Source: Dicaeum eximium (Eukaryota; Chordata; Aves; Passeriformes; Dicaeidae). From it: a stretch of DNA of 64,000 nt. The DNA is taken from the NCBI GenBank assembly GCA_013396995.1, contig VWZP01008110.1, positions 688,163 to 752,162 on the forward strand, in the 5' to 3' direction. A model generated the notes under the pieces. It saw nothing but the letters and a program-made list of their open reading frames with translations, ran no database searches and had not been told where the DNA came from. Of the stretch, positions 22,811 through 36,500 are shown piece by piece. Positions within the stretch are counted from its first letter, which is position 1. Each line of letters opens with the position of its first letter. The position numbers were made by a program, and so were the translations under genes.

Positions 22811-25800
22811 ATCTATAATTTCTATTTTAATGTTCTCTTTTCTCTTGATGGTCATATTATAAATGGAATTAACTACATTACTAATGCTTTTAATTTGATT
22901 TTAATAGAGCCTAGGGCTGAAGCATGGAATCAGCACATGTCCCATTAAAAGAAAAATACAGTTACAGGGACAATAAACAGCATGTCCAGATAAACACTTT
23001 TATCTGTGTGTTACTTTTCTTTATTGAACTGAGTAGCCCACGTGCACAGACTGGAGTTTTTAAAGACATTTTTCCAAAGCTGAAGCCCACATGATAAGAT
23101 TGATACTGGTTTTGGCAGCAGCAATGTGAACTTGGTAAAAGAGCCTGGCATGGGAATCCACCGAGTCCTGACATATCCCATTTGCCCCGAACTCTTTGAT
23201 TTCTGCTCACAGAATCTGACATGTGTTAGGCATTGACCTTGCTCTTTTAAATAAGCTTATTTTAGAAGACCTCTGCAGAATGCTGTGTGTTTGGCCTCGA
23301 TGTAAGCTGTTAGGGAAATGTAGTACAAACACAGAAGTTGTATGTTTTGAATGCCAGAGATGTTAAGCAGCAGAGCAGTTGGTAAAAGCAGTACTTCTGA
23401 CTGCATTCTGTGCTCTCAACACGTGTCCTGAAAGAAAAGAAAAATTATTTATCCTGCTTTCGTGTGAAGGTTGTTATTCATTTATTTTTAGCAGGAAGTT
23501 CAGGACCAGACTGCTTTTTCACTCCTAAAGATTCCAACTTGGGCTCTCAGATGCTCAGTGGAGCAAAAGTAGGTTTTTTGAATAGTGACTGTTGGGGATG
23601 TCCTGGGTCGGTGTCTCACTATCCTGTAGAATGACCCCTAGAAATGTCTCTGGATAGAGGTGTTCAGGTACAAGAGTGACTTTTCCGTATGGAGCAGCAA
23701 CCTCACCCTGCGTTTCAAGAAGGGCGGTAAGCTCCAGCAAGGAGATCTGGTTTCCATTCCTTACAGGATGGGAACCCCCATCCAGCTGGGGTGGAAGCTC
23801 AGTCCAGGGGCTGCAATCTTGCCGATGCCAGCAAGGAAACAAATCACTGGGCCCCAACATGGCAACACAGACGGGAGAGGGAGTGGAAGTGCCTTTAAGA
23901 AATGGGTACAAAAAATGTCCCTCATTCAACCTCTCTCTGCTCAAGCCACTGGAAAGCTACCAACCCCAGAAACAGCAAAAGCAGAAGGAAACTTGGGAAC
24001 ACCTGGGATGCTGATGTGATGCACACACTCCTGCACCCTTGCCTTGGGCTTTGAGCTTTGAAGCCTGGAAACTTGATTCGCTGGACAATATGTTCCCAGA
24101 AAGGGCTGCTGAGTCTTGCCATACCTGATGAAGTGGCAGTAATATTCTACAAAAAGGAAAGCAGGTATCCAGTCACCAAAATAAATGTAAACTTCAATTT
24201 ATGGCCATGTGCAGCTCTTCAGGACAAAACCTGGCCAGGTGTGGAGCCAAGGAGAGGCAGCTGAGCTGTGCCAGGACATTGATAACCCTGTTCTACGGCT
24301 CTGAGCACTCGGCTCAGGTGGCTTCTCAAGCCCCCAGGACCGACATGGAGACCCACCTCTGACACTGGGGTGAAAGGCTGTGAATGTGTCAGGGAGCGTT
24401 TCCTTGGCTAAAGGACTCCAGAGTGGATTTTCCCGCTCTCTCCCCAAAGCCTGCTCCCTGATTCAGCAGCAGCACAGGGGAGCCCTCCTGTTCCATGAAT
24501 AATTCATCTCCAGCGTGTTCACAGGGTTCAGAGCCTGACCCAGACAGTTTTTTAGGGAAATAAGTCAGCATCCTGCAATTGGTGCCAGTGCTGGTGGCTG
24601 CTCCATGGAGGATGGGCTGGAATGGTGCCATCAGTCAGTGGGAGGGATGGCAGAGCTGCTGCCCCTCCTGCAAAGGGGGCCTGCCTGAAATTCCCTTAAC
24701 CGTCACTCACAGGCTCGTTTTTCCAGGGAAGTGGCTTTTATTTGTTGTGAGTTCTTCATACAGAACAAAACCTAAATAATGTAATGTATTCTGGGCTCTG
24801 GGCAGATAACAATTGAAAGGGCCGGGGTGTTTGTGCAAGCAGAATGATAGTGACAAGCACCACATGGGGTCTCCAAGGATGGTGTCGGGGGACTCGATCC
24901 TCCATAAAATGATGAAAGACGCTGATGTAATGGTGTTCTGCAAAACAATTTAAACATAAATGCTACTTTCTGTCCCATTAGCAAATGACTGCCATTGTAC
25001 CAGGATTTTTTATTTTTTTGATATGTGTTTTGAGCACACTGAGACCAAGAACTTGCATTGTGATAGTGCTGCAGGAAGATTTAAAGGTTGTGGTGGTCTA
25101 AAATTTGAAATGCAAATCACACTTTCCCAAACCTCCTGCTGAGGCCCAAATTTTTATAGATCAGGTCCTGCAGTCCTGATGAAGAATCTGTGATCTGCTT
25201 TTCCTGGGATTCACAAATTAGTTGCAGTCCAAGGTATCATTTCCTAGGACAGAACTGTAACTTACCAGGTGAAAGTTTGTCACTGAAGACAGTCCCCTGA
25301 TTTTACATTAATCTTTCCAGCTGCAGTGCCACTAAGGATCTTTTCCCAGACAATGCAAACACACACATCACAGCTCCCCACTCTGCAACATGCTCTCACT
25401 GAATATAAACACACTGTATATATTGATCCTCTCCCTCTTGCTTTTTTTCTTCCCCAGTGTGCAGGTGGTAAAACACTGACTGCCATGAACTTCATCAAGG
25501 GAAAAAAAAAAAAAAAGAAAAAAAAGCTGTGGTTTGGAAGCAGCTGGATGGCAAACTGCAGGCTGGGAATGTGGCTGCCAAAACCACCACAAGGATAGTG
25601 GGGCATAGAGGCATTTGTGGAGCATTCTGTATGCTAATTGCACATGGAATTTCAGGTAAGGAATATCCAGTGTAATTTGTTATAATAGGGAATGGCCTGG
25701 GTTTTGCTTTCCAGGGTGGCTTTTTTCCATCATTATTATTTTTATTTTTATAACTGTCATTACAAATGCCGAGCTCTCTCTGGCTGGGAGCATAGCTCAC

Positions 25801-27689
25801 AGAGGGGCTGTGGAGCAGCACTGGGAATTTTTAGCCATGCACGTGCCAGGCAGTACCAGCACATATCTCCAGGTCCTGCTGTATCCCTGCTGTATCCCAG
25901 GGCAGGATCTGTTCCTGGCTATGAGAGGACAGATCCCTCTCAATGCTTCACCTCTCCAAACACAGGGTTGTACTGGGGGTTCCCAAGTACTGCTTGTGGG
26001 CTCAGTTTGTAATGGTTTTGAGCTGGTTCTCGGTGCCCTGAACTGCTGAGGATTCCCAGGAACCGTTCTGGTCACTCCTTTCCCTTGCAGCTATTTAGAG
26101 GCTCCTATGCAAAAACATGCTGGAAATTATCACCAGCAGTGCATCTCCAGTTTGCATCTGGTTGCCATCCTGCAACTTTAACTAGTCCTACAACTTACTG
26201 CTAATTAGCTCCCAGCTAATGGTGATCCCTACCAGTGCTGCAGCATTCCAGAGTCTGTGGGCATTAACGAGAATTAGCATTTGTTGACGGCCATGGTGGG
26301 AGCTCACTGTCTGCAGCATTTCAGGGGTCCCTGTTGCTGGAATGTTTGATTGCCTCCTCCAGTAATTAGCACTGACAGTGAGCAAGTTTTTCAGAGGTCT
26401 CACTTGGCTGTGCAGGGACCAAAGACACACTGGGCTCTGTCTCTGGTGAAGAGAGGCCAATAATAATGTATTCCCTAATAATAATGTATTTCCCTGCTTC
26501 TCTCCACTCCCCTGGCACAGGTAACAGAGTGCCAAGGGATGGAGTCAGTGGCTGTCCTGATGCACTTTTCCCTGCTTTCTTGTCCTGCATGAAATGCTCT
26601 TTCACTACTTTTTTAATGTGTAGAGAACAATCTAAACAATTTAACTTAAAGTCAGTTGTCTCCTTGGTTTGGGAATATGATGGTAGTTAAAATGCTACAG
26701 GAATTCGGCACACAAGCAGTGAGTAACTCTGGTGGGCCCTTCCATGCCTGTTTAAAAGAGGGTGCATAATTGGAATTAAAGCACAGAGAATACAGAGAAA
26801 TACAGACCCCTCGTAACCCTTGAGGGGTAGATGAGCATGTGGCTGGTGCTTCTTTAGGAACACCAATTGCCTGTTTGGAAAAAGAGGTGCTGGGGAATGT
26901 TGCTGTCTCCCTGGTCAGCTTCCCAGATCCTCTCTGCAGAGAGAGGCACGTGCTGCACATCCCGCCCTTGGCTCTGGCTCAGCCTGGTGCTGCAAAAGGA
27001 GCTTTTTCCATGTGCTACTGTGGAGAGGAAACTGCTCTCACCCTCACTCTGAGGAGGATGAGCTATAGGAATATACAAGGGGCTTTTTTTATAGCTCGGG
27101 GCCCAGAGGGGGAAGCAGCAGTCATGAGCAGGGGCTGGAACTTCGCTTGTTCAGTAAATCTCAGGCTGTAGCTGGTATTAATTTATTTTTTGTTTTATGT
27201 GCAGAAGACTAGGCCTTGCAGACCTGGCTAATATCAAAGCCTGGGGTTTTGTAGATTTTTAATCAAGGTCCACTTTGGGGGATTCTGCTTTCAGGGCGTG
27301 TGGATGTGTAGGACTTTTTTTGTCATGTTTTTCATTTTTTCTTGCTGCAGTGTCTGGATTTCTTTAGTTCAACTTTTCCATTCTTCGGATTTGAGCCAAG
27401 TGAGTGATTTTAAATTACCCAGCACTTTCCAGAGATTTTTTTGGTTGTTTGGGGCTTTTTTGTTAGGGATATTTCTTTTTTTTTTTTCTGAAGCAGACTT
27501 GCAGTCCAGTTTCTCTGAAAATCACAGATGTCATTGCAATCCTAGCCCATTGCCTCTCAATAATTTGGCATTCTTTGCACTGCCTGAATAGTTTATTGTT
27601 CATCAAATCTGTATGAAAGGAATTTGATATAAATTTTTTTGTTTGTTTCGTCCCTCTGCTGGCAGGAAAAGTAAATCCCAAAGTATTTC
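22811..27689. other. non-coding DNA, no gene recognised
   Basis: No gene or repeat family is recognised. 23640-24020 is poor in stops in both plus frames and one minus frame at once, so the 110-130-codon frames there are probably compositional. A-rich tracts lie at 25500-25526. An octamer site lies at 25110-25117. Short inverted repeats occur at 26806-26828 (7-bp arms around gtaaccctt) and 27060-27097 (GAGCTATA and TATAGCTC, 22 bp apart). Confidence 0.5.
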
Positions 27690-27991
27690 AGCAGGTGCTA
27701 TTAATATGCAAATAATGGAGAGTACACTGGGTCTAATAGACCTCCCAACTACATGGGAGGTGTCGCTGTTGGAGCAAATTAGCTTTCTGTACTTTGCATG
27801 CTTTTCACAGCCTCCTGGGATTATATTTTAGATCAGAGACAATAAAAGCATATGCTGTTAGTTTTAAATGTAACTAATTTTAGACTTCGAAACCATTTTA
27901 ACCTAACTTCTTAGTGTTAAAATGTTATTTGCACAGAAACTTTCCACAGAGCTTGTAATTTGCATGGCCTTTCTGTTCCCCCATTAACTGC
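27690..27991. promoter_or_regulatory. AT-rich segment with two octamers, possible enhancer
   Basis: This AT-rich segment carries two exact POU octamers in opposite orientation (27706-27713 and 27958-27965). Between them lie several TAATT-type homeodomain cores and a small inverted repeat (CTCCCA and TGGGAG near 27745-27762). Such clustering is seen in developmental enhancers of vertebrates. The inference rests on motif density alone and is weak. Confidence 0.2.
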
Positions 27992-30900
27992 TCCATCTCT
28001 CTTTCCAGGTTGAGAGAAGGGAATCTACCAGGTGGCTGCATCCTGAAAAACAGGTATTTCAGATTGTCCTAGCCTGGTTCTGAGCCTGCATTCAGGTCCT
28101 GATGGGGTCTAGATTGAGCTTTTTATGTCAACCTGCTTCCTTCCCATTTGGCATCTCCATATGGTGTAAATCCATCCCAAAAGGATGCTGTGGCCCCTGC
28201 TGGCTGCTCACGGAGGGAAAAGACTGCTTGTACGATCAGAAAATCTTCTTTGCTCACCCAGCAAGGCAGAGTCCCTGAGCTGATGTGGCACTAATGCCCA
28301 GTGTGGCTGCCTAGCCTGTGCCTGGTGAGAGTCTGTTGGGAAACTGTTTGGAACAAATGGGAAGAAAAGCAGGGATTTCACAGCAGGCTCGGTCTGCAGA
28401 GTCACACATTACTTACTTGTACTGGCGCATTATCAATGGCACTTTCCAATTGGTATTGACAGCAGAAATTCCACTGTGCTTTGGGACAGTGGGAATGATG
28501 GGACCTATGAAGCTGTGTCTGTGTTACAGATGCTGCCATGGCTGCTTCATGCTTGACTGGCCAGGTGGGTGACTGCCCCTTGTCCCCAGCCTGCCCTTGT
28601 GGAGCTGGTAGGACCCAATTCCTGCTGCATGGAAGGACTGCAGTGAGGGCTGTGAGAGAAGCTGCAGACAGGGAGGTGTCAGTCTGGGGAAGGTGCAGAG
28701 GCAGCCCCTGTGTTTTGTCCCCCTGCCAGCTGTCCCAGTGCCGAAGGGTGAGATTTGGGAGTTCCCTGTGGCACAGCTGCTCCATTGCTCATAGATGTCT
28801 GTGCAGAGTGTCCACATCACTGGGGCTTGTGGGGTGGTGGCCATCCTGTACTTCAGGAGCGACAGAGTTCAGGGGTAGGATCAGAAGTGTGGAGGAGCTG
28901 GCAGCCAGGTCAAATTAATGTTATCAAAGTGTGGCATGAGAGAGTAAGTCTGAGAGGGGTCCTTTTGAGACCAGAAACTCTTGGGATGCAGCTTTGGCCC
29001 TACAGCAATGTGTGGTGAGACTCTTCTGAATTTTTGGGGCCACAACTTTGCCATCAATGTTTTATAGGTATGTTTCACACAGACGATGTATAGAAGCAGT
29101 TTGTTTCTCAAGGAGTGCTCTTAAAGCTGGAAAATACTGGGTGCTAATTTTTTTCTCTCACCTTACCCTAAATGTTTTCTAGCATTAATATCAGTAACCT
29201 CCACTTCTCCTGCTTTTTATTAATGTACCTTGCCTGTCATAAGGCTGAGCACTGGATTTGGAAGCACTTGCTTTACTTAAAAATTAAAACAAAAAGAAAG
29301 AAAAAAGGGCTCTGAATACTCAGGTGTCGACAGGAAAAAAAACTGCGATGTTGTGCCAGATGGCTGCATTTGTGAAGTAGAGTGTAGTTAGAAGGAAAGT
29401 GGAAGGAGACAAGGCAAGTGTACATCAGGAGTGTGAAAACATGACCAAAATACCTTCAGCCTTGTTTCACCAACACCAAATTAGGAGGCAACTGTGGTGA
29501 GATGCAGGCAAAGAAAAGCAGAAGAGGACACTGTTTGGAAAACAAAAATGTCTTTCACAAAAGCTTCGAATTAACAAAAATCAGGAGGTTTTGCATTAAA
29601 TGGGTCAGTGCCTCAGAGCACTGTGCCAAGTGCCACTGCGAAGTGCCACATGTGACAGAGTAGAACAGTGATGGCAGCAGGTTGTGTCCAGGCTCAGTGT
29701 GCACTGGAGCAGCATGTGCTGCTGCCAGGCATTGCCGAGTGCCGCCGTCCCCAGTGACTCCAACACTGCCCAGCGCCTGCCATGGCTGCACGTGGCCGGG
29801 AAGGGTTTCCGGGATGTGGGAGCTGTGCTGGCTCCTCTTTCTGCCCATGCCCACACAGGTGGCACCCAGGAGCCCTCATGGAGGGGGTCTGGGTTATGTG
29901 CACCCCAAAAGTGGGCACTTTTGACACCAGCACTGGCTGGTTTGTGCCTCAGGCTGTTTGGACTCATTCCTCACCTCCTGCAGAAGCTTCACTCAACTTC
30001 TGCTGCCAGGCCAAAGTCTGTGCCAAGCTTGTAAAAGCCGAGCCCTTGGCAGGCCCGTGGGCAGGGGCTTTGTTACCGTTTTATATCCTGAAACAGAGCC
30101 TGGGCACTTTCAGCTTTGCTTCCATGCTGATGCATTTGGCTGTCACACAAGGAAAAGTTTAGAATAGTTTGATCTCAGATCACAAATCCAAATTTTATTC
30201 TTTTTCCATGCTTAAGCATAGCTGCCTCTGCCCAGACTGCTTTGTAGCTCTACCCTCTCTCCTCCTCTGTGGTGTCTCAGGGGAAGAGAAGGAGGCTCTG
30301 ACATGGGCACAGAGGGGCTACTCTGAAGTTGGGGCCTCTTGTCTCTTAGCCTTGAGGTTATATCTTAGGTCGTATCTTGGTTTACAACCTTGGTGGTGCT
30401 TGGGTCACAAGAGTCTGAAATCCTGGTGTTCTTAGGCTGCCCTTTGATTAGAACACACCCAGGAAAATCTGTAGTAATTTTCACCCAAACCATTTCCACA
30501 CATCTGTCTCACCTCCCCAGGTGTCTCACTTCCCCTTTTTACATGTATTTTCTAGCAATCAACTTCATCCAAAGATACTGAAGGTATGTTACATTTCCAA
30601 CAACAGGTACAGAGAAAGTGGCAGGAACATGGATTTTCCTCTGATCCCTGCTCTGGTACAACTAAATCTTGAATGTGAGTTTCATTCTTTTATTTTTATA
30701 AAATCTGAATTTCTACACTAACTTTGGATCAAAAGTTTATTCTCCACACCAGGAAGACTTTTTTTTTTTTTTTAAATTTGCTACAAACTGCATTGTCTTA
30801 TTTGGGTAGTATGTTCACAACTGAGAAAGAATTGCCTTATTAACAAATCAAAAGCTTGTGCTGTCAAAACTGAAATCGTTCTACCTTTTTATGTGCAAAT

Positions 30901-33498
30901 TAGAGCTTCTGTCAAACCTTCAGCCATGGTGCATTTAATTGGTGGAAATATAAAAATATCTGGCTTAATATTCAAATATTCTGCATGAGGAAGGGAATAT
31001 TTGAAGTGATGCATTGCAGTTGAGATTCTCGAAAATCAGATTTGAAAGAAATAAACTAGTGCTTTAACAGAATTTATTTTCCCTACTTTTGCCAGAGTTC
31101 AGAGCAGTCCTTAGAAGTGTGTTGAAGTTATACAGGTATCTGAGTGTCTGGTTGGATCATGGCCTTTGGGAGTGAACCAAGCTAAATCTAAGTGTGTCCA
31201 GGGCAGGGGAGTTACATCCACTGGATTTTTCCTGGGGAAAGGGTCACAAGATGTTTATTTTTTTTTAATTAATGGCACAGATACTGAGAAACCTTTCAGT
31301 CAATCCATTAAAGTTGGGGTAAAACAAAAAAAAAGCAACTATTGGTTTCAACATGGTAACATGTGTTTTGGATGGTATTTGTAGAGAGGATAAAATTCTG
31401 ATTATCTGAAGCTGGGCCCTGGTTCTGTATTTAGGTTTCCAAATAAAGAGCTGTGTGCCCAGCAAGGTGAGGCACTGATGGACTGAACTTGAGCTCCTTC
31501 CAGCCCAAACAGTTTGGGTTTGAGCCTGAGGCAGCCCACATTCACCCTGAGCCTGGAGCTGCTGGTTTCTTTCTGCTTTTTTGAAGCAACTTGTCCTGCT
31601 GTTGGCCTGGTTCTGTTGGTAGGACAAGGAAAACCCTGCAGAACCACCTGCAGAAATCCTTTTCAGTGTGCTCAGTGTCTTTAACTGGATTTTGGCTGAT
31701 TAGGGCTTTTTCCTAACATCCCAGAAGGCTACTTCATGTTGAATTCCCAGCTCTCCTGTGACCCAGGAGCCTTTCTCATGGCTCTTTGAGTGGAGGCAGG
31801 CTGTACTGTCCTGCACAGGCAGGCTGTGTTTGCCCATCATTTTTTTCCAATCACATATGCGAATATCTCATCCTGTCCTTGGGGAGGTTTTAATGGGGTC
31901 CCTTTCACCTCATTATTTCCAAAGTCTGAACCAGGAACTTTTGCTCTTCTGCAGAGCTGAGAGGAGAGGAAGTGGCTGTTCCTTGAGGAGCGGCTTCAGT
32001 CCCTGAAGTGCCAGTGCCATTATCCCACAGAAAAGGCCACTGGAGCAGTGCATTAGTGATGCCTGTGGCCAGGCTGGGATGTGCCCATGGAACCCCAGTG
32101 CAGGTGGTATTTCCAGCCACCTGGCTCCAGAGGAAGAGCCCTTCCCACCACACCAGTAGGGCCACAACTACCCACTTCTGTGCAGAAGGTGCAGAAAATA
32201 ACCCATGAATCGCTGTCAACTGTCTGAAGTTCCTTTTGGGGGTGAATTATTGTCTGCAGGCATCCAGAGCACTTGGTCCCCTACAACTTTAATGCTAATG
32301 TTGTCAGCAGTGCAGAATTCTACCATCCAGGGTTTTACATTTAGTTCTTCTGGCTCATCTCTCCAAGGGGGCTCCCACAGGCTGAATGTGCAGTGCACTG
32401 CATGTGAAGGTGTTTATTAGGCCATTAGCCATAATTAATGGCAAGGCAGCTACTGAGGCTGTGGGCTGTCCCAGGCAAAGCCTGCACGTTCTCTTTTCAT
32501 ACCCATGCCTCAGTATGAATTACATGATGTTCATATTCAGCCTCTCACCATTAGAGACCAACAAAGTGGTTTGGGTTGGGATCTCCTCTTTCAGGCCATA
32601 AACATATGATCCAGCCACCCCATAAAGTACATTCCTCCAGCTTTCCACGAATTCTCAGGCATAGCTGTGGCACGCAGCAGGGTTTGGGTCTGGTCCCTCC
32701 AGCTGGAGAAATCCTGCCCAGCACAGCTCTAAGGCACGGTGTGAAACAGGCGCTGGAGCTTTACCCAAACTGGTGAGTCTTGCCTCTGCTGCAATCACAG
32801 CTTCCATTATTTTTCTAAAATAGGGGATACTGTGCTGTCCCCCTGCTTCCATGCAGGATTCAGGGACAAAGCTCTCTGAATGCCACAGTTTGCTGTGGTG
32901 GGAGGCGCAGGATGGAGGTTAAGGCACCGGTGGGCCGGGCATCTCCCTGGCAACTCCTCCCCTGCCAGGAGTGCTGCAACCTCATGCACTTGATCCTTTA
33001 ATTGGACCATGTGCAGGCTGGACAGCTCTCTCTTTATTATTGTTATTATTATGCAATCAGACACTACTTACCTAGAGAATGTGCTGGAGATGCACTATTT
33101 ATACAGAAACCATGTACACTGAGACCCATTTTCTCTATGGTGATTGCAGATAATGTGGAAAGCTCTGCTTTGATTCATTAGTAGAGCAAAATACATAGTC
33201 AGGATTATTTGGTATAATTTACAGCACTTCAAAATGCATATATTTTCATAACACTCTAAATCTACCACTTGGGCTGGTAACGCAAGCTTTGCTGTAGTGC
33301 TGTCATCTTAAAATTGGGGTGGTGCCATTTTTTCACTGGAACAGGCCAACCAGGAAGCTTATTAAGCGTGGGATTTGTGGTGAGTGACCATTGTGCAGTG
33401 TTTGTAAAACTGCTCAGAGCTCAGGAGGCTCCTTGGCACCTCCAGACTACTCAAGAGTGAAGGGCTTGGAGAACCAACAAGCTGAAAACTTGTTTTCA
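27992..33498. other. non-coding DNA, no gene recognised
   Basis: No gene is recognised. GC-richer patches at 28550-28900 and 29650-30100 keep frames open on both strands but show no domains. A poly-T run lies at about 30758-30774. At 31478-31515 a GGACT...CTCCTTCCAGCCC string faintly resembles a CR1 3' end, but too little is left to call it. Confidence 0.5.
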
Positions 33499-33560
33499 TA
33501 CAATCATCAAATGGTTTGGGCTGGATGGGAACCTTGACGATCATCCAGTTCCAACCGCTC
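33499..33560 (-). mobile_element. CR1 LINE, 3' end fragment
   Basis: Read on the minus strand, the segment gives the last ~60 bp of a CR1 element. On the plus strand it begins with the reversed terminal repeats (AATCATCAAATGGTTTGGG) and continues through GATCATCCAGTTCCAACC, the reversed form of the GGTTGGAACTGGATGATC block typical of CR1 3' UTRs. Everything upstream in the element is missing or unrecognisable. CR1s insert as 5'-truncated copies, so a short 3' stub is usual. A 130-codon minus-strand frame that ends in this stub is not a gene. Confidence 0.8.
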
Positions 33561-36500
33561 AAAAAGGCACAACTCATGTAAAAATAAAATATAAGGAATT
33601 TTGTTTCTTGGGTTGAAAAATAGAACCACTGAGTTAATTTTAATGAGTACATTTTTTTTAGAAGAAAAGTATCTTTTAATATTTCTTTTGGATAAAATTT
33701 TGTGCTGCATATACTCAGTGTTCTGACAAGGTGAGTAAGCAAAACTCCTCAGATTAGCATTTCTTATTTCATATCCTTTCCCTTTTTGCCTTACCAGGAC
33801 CATCCTTGGGCTCCACTGACCTGGGCATGACTTCATCCAGGCCAGTGCTGGATGAGCCTCCAGATTCTTGCCACTTACAAATATCCACAAATCACACAAA
33901 TATCCAGCTCCATCCTGTGAAAATCTCTGAGTTTAAGCCCAGCTTTAAAGACAGAGTTTCAAAAACTCTTTCTAACCAATGGTAACCTTTGGCAAATCCT
34001 TATCATTTCCAAGCGTGGGTACAGATTTTTTTCTAAAAATGCAGATGGCAATTTCTGACAGCCATTTACAATTTTTTCAACCAGCCATCATGTGCACATA
34101 GACTTCATCACCCTCACAGCAAGGCTTGTCCACTGGAGACAGGATTTAAAATATCACTGCTTAAGTGATTAAACTTACCTTATGCTCCTGAGACCACCAT
34201 GTGGGGGTTTATCCTTTTCTCCTTTCACCACTTATCTCTCTGGGACTTTGCTGGGCACTGTGGCATATTTGCCCACCTCTGGAAATCAACTGTATAGTTG
34301 TAATTGCAAAACCACCACAATAATTTACATGTCTAACTTCAGTTGCTTGGTGACCAGGGCCTTTCTTTTAGTACCATGGATTAAAATGTTCCAATTGTCA
34401 CCTGAAAATCTTCCTCGGCCCATCCTGGGAAAAGTCAATGTGGTCAGACAAACTTTTCCCTCAGTTCCCAGCTTCTCCCACCTCTAAACCTGAGGTTGCC
34501 CATGTACCTGATTTCCCAACTTGATCCTTCTAATCAGTTACATGTTTTTAAATAACGTCTGAAAAAATGGACAGATATTATGAGGATCATTACCAGTGAG
34601 AAGCTGCCTTCACTGCTGCCATTCCCCCATGTATGTATTTCCTTCTCTGTCTTAACAACACCTGAAATGTTTGGGAAAAATTTAAACAAGGCCAATGACC
34701 GCATTTAATACAGGAGCTTTTGCACCTCTGGGCTCTGTATTTATAGCTCTGTCATGTTCCTTTCTTGTACTGACCTGGAGAAGAGGATTTTTTTTTTCTT
34801 ATCGGATGAAAAGGTTGTCTGTCACGATGTGGTTATTGCAGCACAAAATATTGCCTAAAACTTGACCCTAAAGAAATTTTGTAAAAGGACAGTTTACCCC
34901 AGAATTCCAAAGCAGGTGAAATCCTCATCATGCTTTCAAAAGAGGGAAGATGCTTGGGGTAAATAAAACTGGAGTGAGTCTCAAGCAGTGTCTCTGATCT
35001 CAGCTGAAGCCACTGTGCTCCTAGTGTTACTCCACTGTACTTGGGAGTTTAACATGGATTAACATGGATTTTCACTGATGCGTGAGTCAGAAATTTAAGA
35101 ATTACATGTAATAATCATTGTGTGTGGCTTGAAAAACATTCAAGGTACTTTTAGCTTTATCAAATTATGCTGTTCCATGACTGTTGCCAACCAAAAAGAG
35201 GAATAATTTCTGATTAATTAGGACCTTCACAAATTTCCCATCCCTTTCCATTCATGTTGTCCATGAACAGACTGTGATTTTCCTTTTTTTTTTTTTTTTC
35301 CCCATTAGACATAATTATTCCCAAAGTCTTTTGTGAAGGGAGGATAACTTTTCCTGCCTAAGACATGGTATTTGTGAAGAAGAGGTGCTACACTCACAGA
35401 CTGCTTTCGTGGGGCTGGTTCTTTTCCCTGATTGAATGGATGTGATTTACGGAAGTTTCTCCATTTAAGTTATTTGTGTTATTTGTTCAGAACTTCTCTC
35501 TGCAAATATTTTAAGTGTTCTGGCTCACTCACTGTTACAACAGCTAGAGGTGGCAAATGCAACCCCTGGCCCACTGAAATGCACAGGTAATATTTCATAA
35601 TGGCAGTGCAGGACTTTATTCTTCCAAAATGCAGAATCCTTAGTTAAGGGCTCAACTATGAAATATTTACTCACTCTGGTGAGTCCCTCATCCGCCACTA
35701 CTCGTGGGCCCTTTATGAGCAGTTACCTGAGTTCCTCCTCACCACTGTAAACAGGAACCTTCACTCTGGTAACTTTTTAAGAGCAGTAGTAAAAAAAAAA
35801 CAAATGAACGTAAAGAATTGCTGTCCAAGCCCTTTTAAAGTCGAGTGCATGAGGCAGCCACACTCCCCTGGCTAAAGGGTGGTTTGTTTTTCAGTGAGAC
35901 ACAAAGCCAAGAGGGCTCTGTTTTCACATGCTAATGAAGCCCAAGGTGACAGGAATTTGGCAGAGCCTGATCTCAGCAGCTGCGGGCCAGGATGGAACTG
36001 GCCAGGGCATTACATTGAAGCATCACTGAACACAAACCTAACAGCCTGCTCCTAAAACTTCATCAGAAATTAGTCCAGTGCCAAATGCCCTCGACATAGC
36101 CTGGTTTTTTGGCGAAATGTTTTTCAGATTAAGCGATAAATATTTTGGTAATTTAAGGGCTCAGTGTCCAGACCCTGGATTGTTTGCTTTCTTTCCAGAA
36201 ATACTTTGGAGGTACTAAAAGTCTCCAAAACGTGCCCAGTGAGCCTCCAGAGTGAACCATCGGTAAAGGGTACACTCACCCAGTGGAGATGCATTTCAGA
36301 GCATGTGTGCTGTACATCATTAGGGATCATCTTCAAACTTTACCAGTGCTTCAGAAAAGAAAAATAAGAAAAAATATCAGAGCAAATTATCAATTTTTAA
36401 AGCAAATCTTTGAAGTTTAGCTCTTGTGTGCCAACCTCACCCCCCTGAGGCACAAACACAATAATTGTCCCACATCCAAGTCAGTGGGGCTGCTCTGAAT

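Noticed and set aside
23640..24020. Two plus-strand frames and a minus-strand frame of 110-130 codons; possible LTR-like start at TGTTGGGGATG
   Set aside because: Several frames open at once point to composition. No matching LTR end, primer-binding site or retroviral domain is visible.
26699..26712. GAATTCGGCAC, resembling a cDNA-library EcoRI adapter
   Set aside because: Only the first eleven bases match, the sequence continues differently, and no vector follows. It is a coincidence.
31478..31515. Possible CR1 3' end (GGACTGAACTTGAGCTCCTT)
   Set aside because: Too short and diverged, and no terminal repeats or upstream CR1 blocks could be aligned.
32567..32620. GTGGTTTGGGTTGGG string resembling a reversed CR1 end
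   Set aside because: The following GATCATCTAGTTCCAACC block is absent, so the likeness is limited to a short GT-rich string.
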